Shown: in pieces, positions 1 through 8,434 of the stretch
How positions within the stretch are numbered: position 1 is the stretch's first letter
Layout of the letters: each line of letters opens with the position of its first letter
Source: Hymenobacter lapidarius
GTDB lineage: Bacteria > Bacteroidota > Bacteroidia > Cytophagales > Hymenobacteraceae
Length of the DNA: 64,000 nucleotides
Assembly: GCF_001816145.1 (NCBI RefSeq)
Contig: NZ_MDZB01000098.1
Coordinates: forward strand, 124,001-188,000
Direction: 5' to 3'
Translations under genes and position numbers: made by a program
The notes under the pieces: generated by a model
The model's database searches: none
What the model was told of the DNA's origin: nothing
What the model saw: only the letters and a program-made list of their open reading frames with translations

Positions 1-1
1 G

Positions 2-211
2 GCCCTCACCCAGCGCACCGACGCCGATTGGCGCCAGCGCACCGACGACTACCTGGCCACCATCTCCTGGGACCAAACCTGGCAGGACATGGTGAGCCTG
101 ATGCAACAGCGCCTGGCCGCCAAGGCCCCCGATGCGGCCACGGCCGCGGGCACCCCACTGGCCAGCAAGGTGTCGGAGGTAACGCCTCCAACTGCGTCTG
201 CGCCCTACTAG
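2..211 (+). CDS. C-terminal end of a glycosyltransferase (partial)
   Basis: An open frame enters from the left edge and stops at 209-211, giving about 69 residues. It contains a tail with DDYLATISWDQTWQDM, of the kind found at the end of GT4-type glycosyltransferases that sit beside glf in Cytophagales. An alanine/proline-rich tail follows. The catalytic domains lie outside the window, so the family is inferred from this tail and from the glf neighbour 48 bases downstream. It may act in polysaccharide or galactofuranose glycan synthesis. Confidence 0.5.
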   Translation, partial: ALTQRTDADWRQRTDDYLATISWDQTWQDMVSLMQQRLAAKAPDAATAAGTPLASKVSEVTPPTASAPY

Positions 212-259
212 CCCAACCCATTCAATCAGTCCTTCTACACTTCCATACTCCTACGCACC

Positions 260-1438
260 ATGTTCGATTACCTCATCGTTGGGGCCGGTTTTGCCGGCAG
301 CGTGCTAGCCGAACGGCTGGCCACCCGCAGCAATAAGAAGGTCCTCATTATCGATAAGCGCAGCCACATTGCGGGCAATGCCTACGACCATTACAACGAA
401 GACGGCATTCTGGTGCACAAGTACGGCCCGCACATCTTCCACACCAATTCCAAGGACGTATTCGATTACCTCGGCCACTTCACCGACTGGCGCCCATACG
501 AGCACCGCGTGCTGGCCTCGGTAGACGGCCAGCTGGTGCCCATGCCCATCAACCTCGACACCATCAACCAGCTATACGGCCTGAGCCTGACCAGCTTTGA
601 GGTGGAGCAGTTCTTCGAGTCGGTGGCCGAGAAGGTGGACGTCGTTAAAACCTCAGAAGACGTGGTGGTGAGCAAAGTAGGCCGTGAGCTCTACAACAAG
701 TTCTTCAAGAACTACACCAACAAGCAGTGGGGCCTCGACCCCTCACAGCTCGATAAGTCGGTGACCAGCCGCGTGCCTACCCGCACCAACCGCGACGACC
801 GCTACTTTACCGACACCTACCAGGCCATGCCCCTGCACGGCTACACCCGGATGTTCGAGAAAATGCTCGACCACCCCAACATCAAGGTGATGCTCAACAC
901 CGATTACCACGAGGTAATGGACTTTATTCCTTTCAAGGAAATGATTTTCACGGGCCCGGTTGATGAGTATTTCGACTTCAAATTTGGCAAGCTGCCCTAC
1001 CGCTCGCTGGAGTTCCGGCACGAGACGCTGAGCAAGGAAAAGCACTTGGCCGCGCCCGTGGTGAACTACCCCAACGACAACCTCTACACGCGCATCACCG
1101 AGTTTAAGGCCCTCACCGGCCAGGAGCACCCCAAAACGGCCATCGTGTACGAGTACCCACAGGCCGAGGGCGACCCGTACTACCCCATTCCGATGCAGGA
1201 AAATGCCGAGCTCTACAACAAGTACAAGAAGCTGGCCGATGAGACGCCCAACGTGCACTTTGTGGGCCGCTTGGCTACCTACAAGTACTACAACATGGAC
1301 CAGGTAGTAGCCCAGGCCCTCACGCTCTACAAGAAGCTGACTGAGAAAGAGAAAGCTACCAAACCGGTACTGCCCACAATCTCGGGCAGCACGGCGCTGG
1401 TCGACAAGCTGGTGAGCCGCTCGCCTAAGCAGGAGTAG
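260..1438 (+). CDS. glf: UDP-galactopyranose mutase
   Basis: This 392-residue flavoenzyme interconverts UDP-galactopyranose and UDP-galactofuranose in the cytoplasm and supplies galactofuranose for surface glycans. The N-terminus has the dinucleotide-binding motif VGAGFAG at residues 7-13, followed by LIIDKRSHIAGNAYD. Family hallmarks are the HKYGPHIFHT stretch near residue 53, NYTNKQWG near residue 152 and the C-terminal GRLATYKYYNMDQVV, which contacts FAD. Length matches the family (about 370-400). It follows a glycosyltransferase tail by 48 bases, probably in one operon, and ends before a palindromic repeat and a terminator. Confidence 0.95.
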   Translation: MFDYLIVGAGFAGSVLAERLATRSNKKVLIIDKRSHIAGNAYDHYNEDGILVHKYGPHIFHTNSKDVFDYLGHFTDWRPYEHRVLASVDGQLVPMPINLDTINQLYGLSLTSFEVEQFFESVAEKVDVVKTSEDVVVSKVGRELYNKFFKNYTNKQWGLDPSQLDKSVTSRVPTRTNRDDRYFTDTYQAMPLHGYTRMFEKMLDHPNIKVMLNTDYHEVMDFIPFKEMIFTGPVDEYFDFKFGKLPYRSLEFRHETLSKEKHLAAPVVNYPNDNLYTRITEFKALTGQEHPKTAIVYEYPQAEGDPYYPIPMQENAELYNKYKKLADETPNVHFVGRLATYKYYNMDQVVAQALTLYKKLTEKEKATKPVLPTISGSTALVDKLVSRSPKQE

Positions 1439-1463
1439 TTTTTCGCTCTGCAGAATAGATAAA

Positions 1464-1569
1464 GAACGTCATGCTGAGCGTAGCCGAAGCATCTCTACCG
1501 CTGTAGTAACCCAATCAAAAGGGCTAGAGGCGCGGTAGAGATGCTTCGACAAGCTCAGCATGACGTTCT
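1464..1569. repeat. GTCATGCTGAGC palindromic intergenic repeat, copy 1
   Basis: Long imperfect inverted repeat. The left arm reads GAACGTCATGCTGAGC then GAAGCATCTCTACCGC. The right arm reads GCGGTAGAGATGCTTCG then GCTCAGCATGACGTTC. A loop of about 30 bases separates them. Near-identical arms recur at 21281, 24659 and 55694. The transcript would fold into a long hairpin. Repeats of this sequence are common between genes in Bacteroidota genomes. Confidence 0.85.
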
Positions 1570-1598
1570 ACAAATTCTAGGAATCCCCGCCTGGCAGG

Positions 1599-1629
1599 GC
1601 TCCGCCAATTTGGCGGGGCTTTTTGTTTT
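1599..1629 (+). terminator. Rho-independent terminator after glf
   Basis: The stem GCTCCGCCAA pairs with TTGGCGGGGC across a very short turn and is followed by TTTTTGTTTT. It closes the glf transcript just after the palindromic repeat. Confidence 0.75.
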
Positions 1630-1654
1630 GGGACGGTTTTAGCGGAACGCTCCG

Positions 1655-1662
1655 TAAATTTG
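1655..1662 (+). promoter_or_regulatory. Candidate -7 element for secA
   Basis: TAAATTTG matches the Bacteroidota -7 consensus TANNTTTG exactly and lies 38 bases before the chosen secA start. No TTTG box sits at the usual 19-20 base spacing; the nearest, at 1627-1630, is 24 bases away. The call is therefore tentative. Confidence 0.4.
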
Positions 1663-1700
1663 CGGGGCGCGCCAGCGCCATTCGCTATAAAAACCACCTG

Positions 1701-4700
1701 ATGTTTGAATTCCTAGGCAAGACCGTCGCCAAACTATTTGGCTCCAAGTCGGAGCGCGATTTAAAGGAAATCGTGCCCTACGTGGCGCTGATTAACGCCG
1801 AATATGCCAAACTGGCCGGCCTGACCGACGACCAGCTGCGCGAGCAGACCCAAAGTGTCCGGGTGCGCATTGCCGAGCGTCTGGCGGGCATTGATGAGCA
1901 GATTGGCGGTTTGCATGGGCAAATCGATAACCAGCCCCAGCTCGACGTAGCCCAGAAAGAGGTGCTTTTCGAGCAGATTGACGTGCTGGAGAAGCAGCGC
2001 AACAAAGACCTCGAAGCCGTGCTGCTGGAGGTGTTGCCGGCGGCCTTTGCCATTGTGAAGGAAACTGCCCGCCGCTACAAGGAAAACGGCCAGCTGGTGG
2101 TGACGGCCAGCGCCCACGACCGCGAGTACGCCGCCACGCACGCCAACTGCGTGATTCAGGGCGACCAGGCCATCTGGGCCAACAAGTGGCTGGCCGGCGG
2201 TGCCGAAATCACCTGGGACATGGTGCACTACGACGTACAGCTCATCGGCGGCGTGGTGCTGCACCAGGGCAAAATTGCCGAAATGGCCACGGGCGAGGGC
2301 AAAACGCTGGTCTCGACTCTGCCGTCGTTCCTGAATGCGCTGTCGAAGCGCGGCGTGCATCTAGTGACTGTCAACGACTACCTGGCCAAGCGCGACTCCG
2401 AGTGGAACGCGCCGCTGTTCGAGTTCCACGGCATCACCGTGGACTGCATCGACAAGCACCAGCCCAACACGCCCGAGCGCCGCGCCGCCTACCAGGCCGA
2501 CATTACCTACGGCACCAACAACGAATTTGGCTTCGACTACCTGCGCGACAACATGGCGCGCGACCCCGAGGAGCTGGTGCAGCGCAAGCACCATTTTGCC
2601 ATGGTCGACGAAGTAGACTCCGTGCTGATTGACGATGCGCGGACGCCGCTCATCATCTCCGGACCCGTGCCGCGCGGCGACGTGCACGAGTTCTACCAGC
2701 TCAAGCCGCGCATCCAGCGCTTGGTAGACGAGCAGAAGAAGGTGGTGCAGGCCTACCTCGTGGAATCCCGCAAGCAGATTGCGGCCGGCAAAACCGGCCC
2801 CGAGGAGGGTGACAAAAACGGCGAAGGCGGCCTGATGCTGTTCCGCGCCCACCGCGGCCTGCCCAAGAGCAAGCCCCTCATCAAGTTCCTCTCTGAGCCC
2901 GGCATTCGGGCGGTGCTGCAGGCCACCGAAAACCACTACCTGGCCGACAACTCGCGCCAGATGCCCAAGGCCGACATGCCGCTGTTCTTCACGATTGACG
3001 AGAAGAACAACCAAATTGAACTGACCGAAAAAGGCATCGACCTGATTACGGCCCAGGGCGAAGACCCGCAACTGTTCATCATGCCCGACATCGGCATGGC
3101 CATTGCCGACATCGAGAAAAGCGCTACGCTCACCAGCGAGGAAAAGCTGCATCAGAAGGAGAAGCTGATGAGCGACTACCAGGAGAAAAGCGAACGGGTG
3201 CACACCGTGAACCAGCTGCTTAAGGCCTACACCCTGTTTGAGAAGGACGACCAGTACATCCTAACCGACGACGGCAAGGTGAAAATTGTGGACGAGCAGA
3301 CCGGCCGCGTCATGGAAGGCCGCCGCTACTCCGATGGCCTGCACCAGGCCATAGAGGCCAAGGAAAACGTGCGCGTGGAAGACGCCACCCAGACCTATGC
3401 CACCGTGACGCTGCAGAATTACTTCCGCATGTACCACAAGCTGTGCGGCATGACCGGCACAGCCGAAACCGAAGCCGGCGAGTTCTGGGAAATCTACAAG
3501 CTCGACGTGGTAGTAATTCCCACTAACCGCATCATTTCGCGCAAGGACTCCGACGACCAGGTGTACAAGACGGTGCGCGAGAAATACAACGCCGTAGCCC
3601 TGGAAATCCAGAAGCTGGTGGAAGCCGGCCGCCCCGTGCTCGTGGGTACGACTTCGGTCGAAATTTCGGAACTGATGTCGCGCATGCTCAAGCTACGCGG
3701 TATTCAGCACCAAGTGCTGAACGCCAAGCAGAACCAGCGCGAGGCTGAGATTGTGGCCGGCGCCGGTTTCCCCGGCACCGTGACCATTGCCACCAACATG
3801 GCCGGTCGCGGCACCGACATCAAGCTGCGCGAAACGTCGAAAGAATCGGGTGGCCTGGCCATCATTGGTACGGAACGCCACGAAAGCCGCAGGGTAGACC
3901 GCCAGCTGCGAGGCCGCGCCGGCCGCCAGGGCGACCCGGGCACCTCGCAGTTTTTCGTGAGCCTGGAGGACAACCTGATGCGCCTGTTCGGCTCGGACCG
4001 GATTGCGAAGCTGATGGACCGCATGGGCATGGAAGAGGGCGAGGTGATTCAGCACTCCATGATTACCAACTCCATCGAGCGCGCTCAGAAGAAGGTGGAA
4101 GAGAACAACTTCGGCACCCGCAAGCGCCTGCTGGAATACGACGACGTGATGAACGCCCAGCGCGAAGTGGTGTACAAGCGCCGCCGCAACGCCCTGCACG
4201 GCGACCGCATGGAAGTTGATATCCTCAATATGATTTATGACGTGAGCGAGGACATTGCGGCCGGTCACAAAATCACGGGCGACTTTGAGGACTTCAAGCT
4301 GGCAGTTATCAAGGTGTTCGGCTACGATACGTACCTCACGGCCTCGGATTTGACCAGCCTGCAGCTGCCCGCGCTTACCCAAAAGTTGTACGAAGAGGCC
4401 CTGGGATACTTCCAGAGCAAGAATGAGCACATCGCCAGCAATTCCCTGCCGCTGGTGAACGACCTGCTCAACAACGGCTCGCCCTACGAGAACATCGCCG
4501 TGCCCTTCACCGATGGCAAGAAGCAGGTGCAGGCCATTGCCAACCTGAAGCGCGCCCAGGCCACCGGTGGCCACGACATTCTGCGTCAGATGGAGAAAGT
4601 GGTGGTGCTGAGCGTGATTGACACGGCTTGGACCCAACACCTGCGCCAGATGGACGACCTGAAGCAAGTGGTGCAAAACGCCGTGTACGAGCAGAAGGAC

Positions 4701-5111
4701 CCGCTGTTGGTGTACAAGTTCGAATCGTTCGAGCTGTTCAAGCGCATGATTGGCAAGGTGAACGAGGAAACGACTTCGTTCCTGTTCCACGCCGACGTGC
4801 CGGTGCAGCAAGGCGCTGTGGGCACCAACGAAGAGCAGGACTACTACCTCGAGGACGAGGAGCCCACCCCGGAGCTGACCTCGGAGCACGAGAGTAATCT
4901 GGACAGCTTGGGCGCCGGGCCCGAGGACATGGGCCCCGACTATCAGTCGCCCCAGGTGGCGGAGAAGCAGGTGCCTGTGCGCAGCCAGAAAGTGGCCAAC
5001 CGCAACGACAAAGTGAACGTGCAGTACATGGACGGCACCGTGAAACGCGACGTGAAGTACAAGTCCGTGGAGCAGGACGTGGAAAGTGGCCGCGCCGTAC
5101 TAGTGGAATAA
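1701..5111 (+). CDS. secA: Preprotein translocase ATPase SecA
   Basis: This 1136-residue motor ATPase drives unfolded preproteins through SecYEG. The ATG at 1701 (MFEFLGKTVAKLFGSKSERD) is the start. The frame is open upstream, but those residues do not resemble SecA and overlap the promoter. Walker A is MATGEGKT at residues 195-202, and the DEAD-like box VDEVDS is at about 302-307. NMAGRGTDIKL and the helicase block RQLRGRAGRQGDPG follow. A large insert between the DEAD box and the preprotein-crosslinking region is usual in Bacteroidota SecA. The C-terminus ends in GRAVLVE and lacks the cysteine-rich zinc-binding tail present in many SecA proteins. Confidence 0.96.
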   Translation: MFEFLGKTVAKLFGSKSERDLKEIVPYVALINAEYAKLAGLTDDQLREQTQSVRVRIAERLAGIDEQIGGLHGQIDNQPQLDVAQKEVLFEQIDVLEKQRNKDLEAVLLEVLPAAFAIVKETARRYKENGQLVVTASAHDREYAATHANCVIQGDQAIWANKWLAGGAEITWDMVHYDVQLIGGVVLHQGKIAEMATGEGKTLVSTLPSFLNALSKRGVHLVTVNDYLAKRDSEWNAPLFEFHGITVDCIDKHQPNTPERRAAYQADITYGTNNEFGFDYLRDNMARDPEELVQRKHHFAMVDEVDSVLIDDARTPLIISGPVPRGDVHEFYQLKPRIQRLVDEQKKVVQAYLVESRKQIAAGKTGPEEGDKNGEGGLMLFRAHRGLPKSKPLIKFLSEPGIRAVLQATENHYLADNSRQMPKADMPLFFTIDEKNNQIELTEKGIDLITAQGEDPQLFIMPDIGMAIADIEKSATLTSEEKLHQKEKLMSDYQEKSERVHTVNQLLKAYTLFEKDDQYILTDDGKVKIVDEQTGRVMEGRRYSDGLHQAIEAKENVRVEDATQTYATVTLQNYFRMYHKLCGMTGTAETEAGEFWEIYKLDVVVIPTNRIISRKDSDDQVYKTVREKYNAVALEIQKLVEAGRPVLVGTTSVEISELMSRMLKLRGIQHQVLNAKQNQREAEIVAGAGFPGTVTIATNMAGRGTDIKLRETSKESGGLAIIGTERHESRRVDRQLRGRAGRQGDPGTSQFFVSLEDNLMRLFGSDRIAKLMDRMGMEEGEVIQHSMITNSIERAQKKVEENNFGTRKRLLEYDDVMNAQREVVYKRRRNALHGDRMEVDILNMIYDVSEDIAAGHKITGDFEDFKLAVIKVFGYDTYLTASDLTSLQLPALTQKLYEEALGYFQSKNEHIASNSLPLVNDLLNNGSPYENIAVPFTDGKKQVQAIANLKRAQATGGHDILRQMEKVVVLSVIDTAWTQHLRQMDDLKQVVQNAVYEQKDPLLVYKFESFELFKRMIGKVNEETTSFLFHADVPVQQGAVGTNEEQDYYLEDEEPTPELTSEHESNLDSLGAGPEDMGPDYQSPQVAEKQVPVRSQKVANRNDKVNVQYMDGTVKRDVKYKSVEQDVESGRAVLVE

Positions 5112-5136
5112 CGAACTGCATTTAAGATGAACGTAG

Positions 5137-5168
5137 AAACGCCCCCGGCCAATTGGTCGGGGCGTTTT
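5137..5168 (+). terminator. Rho-independent terminator after secA
   Basis: AAACGCCCCCGGCC pairs with GGTCGGGGCGTTTT around a short AATT loop. It starts 26 bases after the secA stop codon. Confidence 0.85.
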
Positions 5169-5256
5169 CGTTGGTGGGGCCAGATAGGGCAAGCAGGCTG
5201 GGTATATTTACCGAGCCCGAAACAAACGGGTGCCGTGGCTGGAAAGCTTTTTTTGG

Positions 5257-6993
5257 ATGGAAACCATATACTCTTGTGTGCGTGGCTGGCAATTTGCTGC
5301 ATTATTATTGGTCTTGGCCATGGGGCCAATTGCTCGCGGGCAAGCGCCGGCCTGGCAAACAGTGGTGAGTGCCAATCAAGCTAGTGGCAGCTTTTCCACT
5401 GCCAGAGCAGTCGCAACCGATGCTGCTGGTAATGTGTATATAGCCGGAGCTTTTCGCGGCACGGTTCAGTTTGGCAGCATCGCTTTAACCAGTAGTGCCA
5501 GCAACGACATCGAAGGCTTTTTGGCCAAGTGGAATAGCGCCACCGGGTTTGCCTGGGCGCAGCGCTTTGGTGGGGGCGGTAGCTTTTCTGTGCGGGGGTT
5601 GGCCGTAGGGGTGAATGCCGTGTATTTGGTGGGTTCGTTCAGGGGCACCACCAGCTTTGGCAACATTAGCCTGACCAGTACCGGCGGGAATGATGGATTC
5701 GTGGCTAAGCTCACTGATGCGGGTACCGATGCAAGCTTTGACTGGGCCAAAACGGCCGGTGGGGTCGCCGATGACGACGCTCAGGCAGTAGCCGTGAACG
5801 GGAACAGCGTGTACATAACCGGTGATTTTTCAGGAGCCCAGGCTAGTTTCGGCACTGCGCGTCTCAGCAGCGCTGGGGGGCAGGACCTGTACGTGGCCAA
5901 ACTGACCGACACGGGCGCGAGCGCTGACTTTGCCTGGGCCCAACAGGCTGGCGGCTCCGGCGACGACTATTCCCAGGCGGTAGCCGTGAGCGGGGCGAAC
6001 GTGTACATAGCTGGTAGCTCCAATAGCACGGCTGCGGCGTTTGGCGGCGTCACCTTGACCACTACCGGACTAAGCGACGTAATTGTGGCCAAACTCGCAG
6101 ATGCCGGCGCCACCGCAAGCTTCGTGTGGGCCCAGCAGGCCGGTGGGGTGCGAAACGACCGCGCCGTGGCAGTGGAAGTAAGTGGGTCAAATGTGTATGT
6201 GGCCGGAACGTTTGAAAGCTCGGCCAGCTTTGGCAGCATTGCCTTAACCAATGCTGCACCTGCGGGCAGCTTTGCCACCGATGCCTTTGTAACGAAAATG
6301 ACGGATGCCGGCACCAGTGCCACCTTTACCTGGGCCCGCCAGGCGGGGGGCGAAAGCGACGACTTTGTCACTGACATGGTACTGAGTGGCCCGAGCGTCT
6401 ACCTAGTGGGTCGGTTCAACAGCGAAACTGCCAGTTTCGGCAACACGGCTTTAACCAACTTAGGTTACAATGGCGTCAACCCCGATATTTTTGTAACCAA
6501 GCTCACCGATGCGGGTTCGGCGGGCACCTTCGTTTGGGCGCAGCAGGCAGGCGGCGCGTTTTCCGATATAGCCACCAGCGTGGCCCTGAGCACTACCAAC
6601 CTCTACGTGACGGGCGCAGTTAACCCGCCGGCTCGCTTCGGTAGCCAAAACATCACGGGGCTTTCCACTACTGCCACAGTTGCTTACTTGGCTAGCTTTA
6701 GCACAATCACCGGCCTGAGTGCGTTGTCTCCGGCATTACCTGATGGCTTGGCGGTATTCCCTAATCCCTCGCACACGAGCGTCACGGTGCAACTGCCGCC
6801 CATTGTTGGGGCTGCCAGGGCCACGCTCACCGTGCTCGACGCCCTAGGACGCGCCGTGCATACCCAAACTGTAGCGCTGCCCGCGTCAGAACGCCAACTG
6901 GAATTAAACTTGGCTGGCTTCCGCGCCGGTCTGTACGCCGTGCAGGTAAGCGCCGGTGGCAAGGCCGCAACCTGCCGCCTCGTGGTGGAGTAG
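5257..6993 (+). CDS. Exported SBBP-like repeat protein with T9SS type A sorting domain
   Basis: The 578-residue protein has an N-terminal signal sequence with a hydrophobic core (FAALLLVLAMGP) and a likely cut after GQA. About seven imperfect repeats of roughly 65-75 residues follow. Each contains VAVSGANVYIAG-, FG- and FAWAQQAGG-like segments, as in SBBP-type beta-propellers. The C-terminal 80 residues, from LAVFPNPSHTSV to GLYAVQVSAGGK, are a T9SS sorting domain, so the protein should cross the outer membrane and be surface attached or released. The ATG at 5257 is preferred over a GTG at 5230 because it gives a better signal peptide. The specific function is unknown. Confidence 0.8.
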   Translation: METIYSCVRGWQFAALLLVLAMGPIARGQAPAWQTVVSANQASGSFSTARAVATDAAGNVYIAGAFRGTVQFGSIALTSSASNDIEGFLAKWNSATGFAWAQRFGGGGSFSVRGLAVGVNAVYLVGSFRGTTSFGNISLTSTGGNDGFVAKLTDAGTDASFDWAKTAGGVADDDAQAVAVNGNSVYITGDFSGAQASFGTARLSSAGGQDLYVAKLTDTGASADFAWAQQAGGSGDDYSQAVAVSGANVYIAGSSNSTAAAFGGVTLTTTGLSDVIVAKLADAGATASFVWAQQAGGVRNDRAVAVEVSGSNVYVAGTFESSASFGSIALTNAAPAGSFATDAFVTKMTDAGTSATFTWARQAGGESDDFVTDMVLSGPSVYLVGRFNSETASFGNTALTNLGYNGVNPDIFVTKLTDAGSAGTFVWAQQAGGAFSDIATSVALSTTNLYVTGAVNPPARFGSQNITGLSTTATVAYLASFSTITGLSALSPALPDGLAVFPNPSHTSVTVQLPPIVGAARATLTVLDALGRAVHTQTVALPASERQLELNLAGFRAGLYAVQVSAGGKAATCRLVVE

Positions 6994-7008
6994 GCCAGAC
7001 TTACCCGC

Positions 7009-7016
7009 TACCTTTG
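7009..7016 (+). promoter_or_regulatory. -7 element abutting the deoC start codon
   Basis: TACCTTTG matches TANNTTTG exactly and is followed by CCCC and then the deoC ATG at 7021. If it is used, transcription would begin at or next to the start codon and give a leaderless mRNA. No clear TTTG box is seen upstream. Confidence 0.4.
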
Positions 7017-7020
7017 CCCC

Positions 7021-7689
7021 ATGACCCTTGCCGCCCACATCGACCACACCCTGCTGCGTCCGGATTGCACCGAAGCACAGATATTGCACCTGTGCGAAGA
7101 AGCCGCCGCTCACGGCTTTGCCAGCGTGTGCGTGCCGCCGTGCTACGTGGCCCTGGCCGCCGAAAAGCTGGCCGGGACAGCGGTGGGCATTTGCACCGTA
7201 ATTGGATTTCCGTTGGGGTATTCTGCTTCCAACGTTAAGTTCAAGGAAGCGGAAGTGGCGCTGTACAACGGTGCCACCGAGTTGGACATGGTTATCAATA
7301 TTTCGGCCCTGAAGTCGGGCAAGACCGAGGCCATTCAGGCCGAAATTATCGACTTGGCCGACCTGTGCCACGTCCACCAGGCCCTGCTGAAAGTCATTAT
7401 TGAAACGGCTTTGCTTACCGAAGCCGAAATAGAGCTGGCCTGCCAGCTTTGCGTGGCCGGCGAGGCCGACTTCGTGAAAACCTCCACCGGCTTTGCCAGC
7501 CGCGGCGCCTCGGTGGCCGATGTGGAGCTGATGCGCCGCGTGCTGCCCGAAACCGTGCGCATCAAAGCCGCCGGGGGCATTCGCACCCGCGAAGCCGTCG
7601 ATGCCCTGGTAGCTGCCGGCGCCGACCGCATCGGCTCGTCTAATAGTGTGGCCCTGATTACTGCAACCGATGAAACGACTGCTGCCTAA
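7021..7689 (+). CDS. deoC: Deoxyribose-phosphate aldolase
   Basis: The 222-residue class I aldolase cleaves 2-deoxyribose 5-phosphate to acetaldehyde and glyceraldehyde 3-phosphate in deoxynucleoside salvage. It begins HIDHTLLRPDCTEAQI as in the family. The Schiff-base lysine lies in FVKTSTGFAS, and the second conserved lysine in RIKAAGGIRT. Length is normal for DeoC (about 215-250). The last 20 bases overlap the next gene, so the two are translationally coupled. The start is fixed by the -7 element four bases upstream. Confidence 0.95.
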   Translation: MTLAAHIDHTLLRPDCTEAQILHLCEEAAAHGFASVCVPPCYVALAAEKLAGTAVGICTVIGFPLGYSASNVKFKEAEVALYNGATELDMVINISALKSGKTEAIQAEIIDLADLCHVHQALLKVIIETALLTEAEIELACQLCVAGEADFVKTSTGFASRGASVADVELMRRVLPETVRIKAAGGIRTREAVDALVAAGADRIGSSNSVALITATDETTAA

Positions 7690-8230
7690 GATGCTGATGG
7701 CTTCCCTGCTGCTGGGGCTGGCCGCCTGTGCCAGCACCGCCACCCAGGCCCCGCGCGCCAGCGCCCCGGCCGACACCACCAAAAAGCCGGCTTCGGCGGC
7801 GGCCAGCGCCGCGCCCATGCCGGCGGAGGACGTGACCCGGTACCGGCCCGTGTTCCCGGCGCCCAAAGCGGCGCCCGCGGGAGCCCCCGTGCGCCCGGCC
7901 CCGGTGCCCACCAACCAGGTGAACGCCCAGATAGAGCAGCGCCTGCGTGACCAGGCCTACACCAACCAGAACGTGAAATATGCCCAAGGCTACCGCATTC
8001 TGGTGTACCTGGGCCTGGAGCGCGACAAGGTGATGGCCATTCGCCGCAGCATTATTGGGCGCTACCCAGAAGAGACCGATTACATCACCTTCAAGTCGCC
8101 GGTGTACCGCCTGTACATCGGCGACTACCTCACCAAGCTGGAAGCGGCCCGGGCGCTGGCCAAGCTGCGCGGCCTGGCGCCCAAGCTGGAGCTGGAATCC
8201 ACGCAGGTGCTGCTGAATAAGAACCCGTAG
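7670..8230 (+). CDS. SPOR-domain lipoprotein
   Basis: This 186-residue protein starts inside the end of deoC. The signal sequence ends in the lipobox LGLAAC with Cys20, so it should be a lipoprotein facing the periplasm. A disordered Ala/Pro-rich linker covers roughly residues 20-85. The C-terminal 80 residues (YRILVYLGLERDKVMAIRR, then YRLYIGDYLTKLEAARAL) fit a SPOR fold, which binds denuded peptidoglycan glycan strands. The link with deoC looks like shared transcription rather than shared function. Confidence 0.75.
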   Translation: MKRLLPKMLMASLLLGLAACASTATQAPRASAPADTTKKPASAAASAAPMPAEDVTRYRPVFPAPKAAPAGAPVRPAPVPTNQVNAQIEQRLRDQAYTNQNVKYAQGYRILVYLGLERDKVMAIRRSIIGRYPEETDYITFKSPVYRLYIGDYLTKLEAARALAKLRGLAPKLELESTQVLLNKNP

Positions 8231-8253
8231 GGGAGGGGGAAAGAACGGTAACT

Positions 8254-8295
8254 CCCCTCCTTACCAAGGAGGGGACGCCGGTGCGAAGCACCGGC
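8254..8295. repeat. Double-hairpin intergenic repeat
   Basis: Two adjacent perfect hairpins: CCCCTCCTT/AAGGAGGGG at 8254-8274 and GCCGGTGC/GCACCGGC at 8277-8295. They are followed by TGGGGTGGTTG. The pattern resembles a dispersed repeat known from Bacteroidota genomes. No poly-T follows, so it is not a standard terminator. Only one copy is present here. Confidence 0.6.
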
Positions 8296-8434
8296 TGGGG
8301 TGGTTGTAGGCGTTGCAAGACTTGCGAGCGAGCTGTTCCGTTACTGTTCAATGCCTTTACCACCCACGTCCGCGCTGAAGCACGAACATCCCTTCCTGGC
8401 TAAGGAGAAGAGTTTACCGCCAACGTTTCCTGTT

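Noticed and set aside
5127-5384. Short frames over the secA terminator
   Set aside because: They run through the terminator hairpin and into the signal peptide region of the next gene in other frames.
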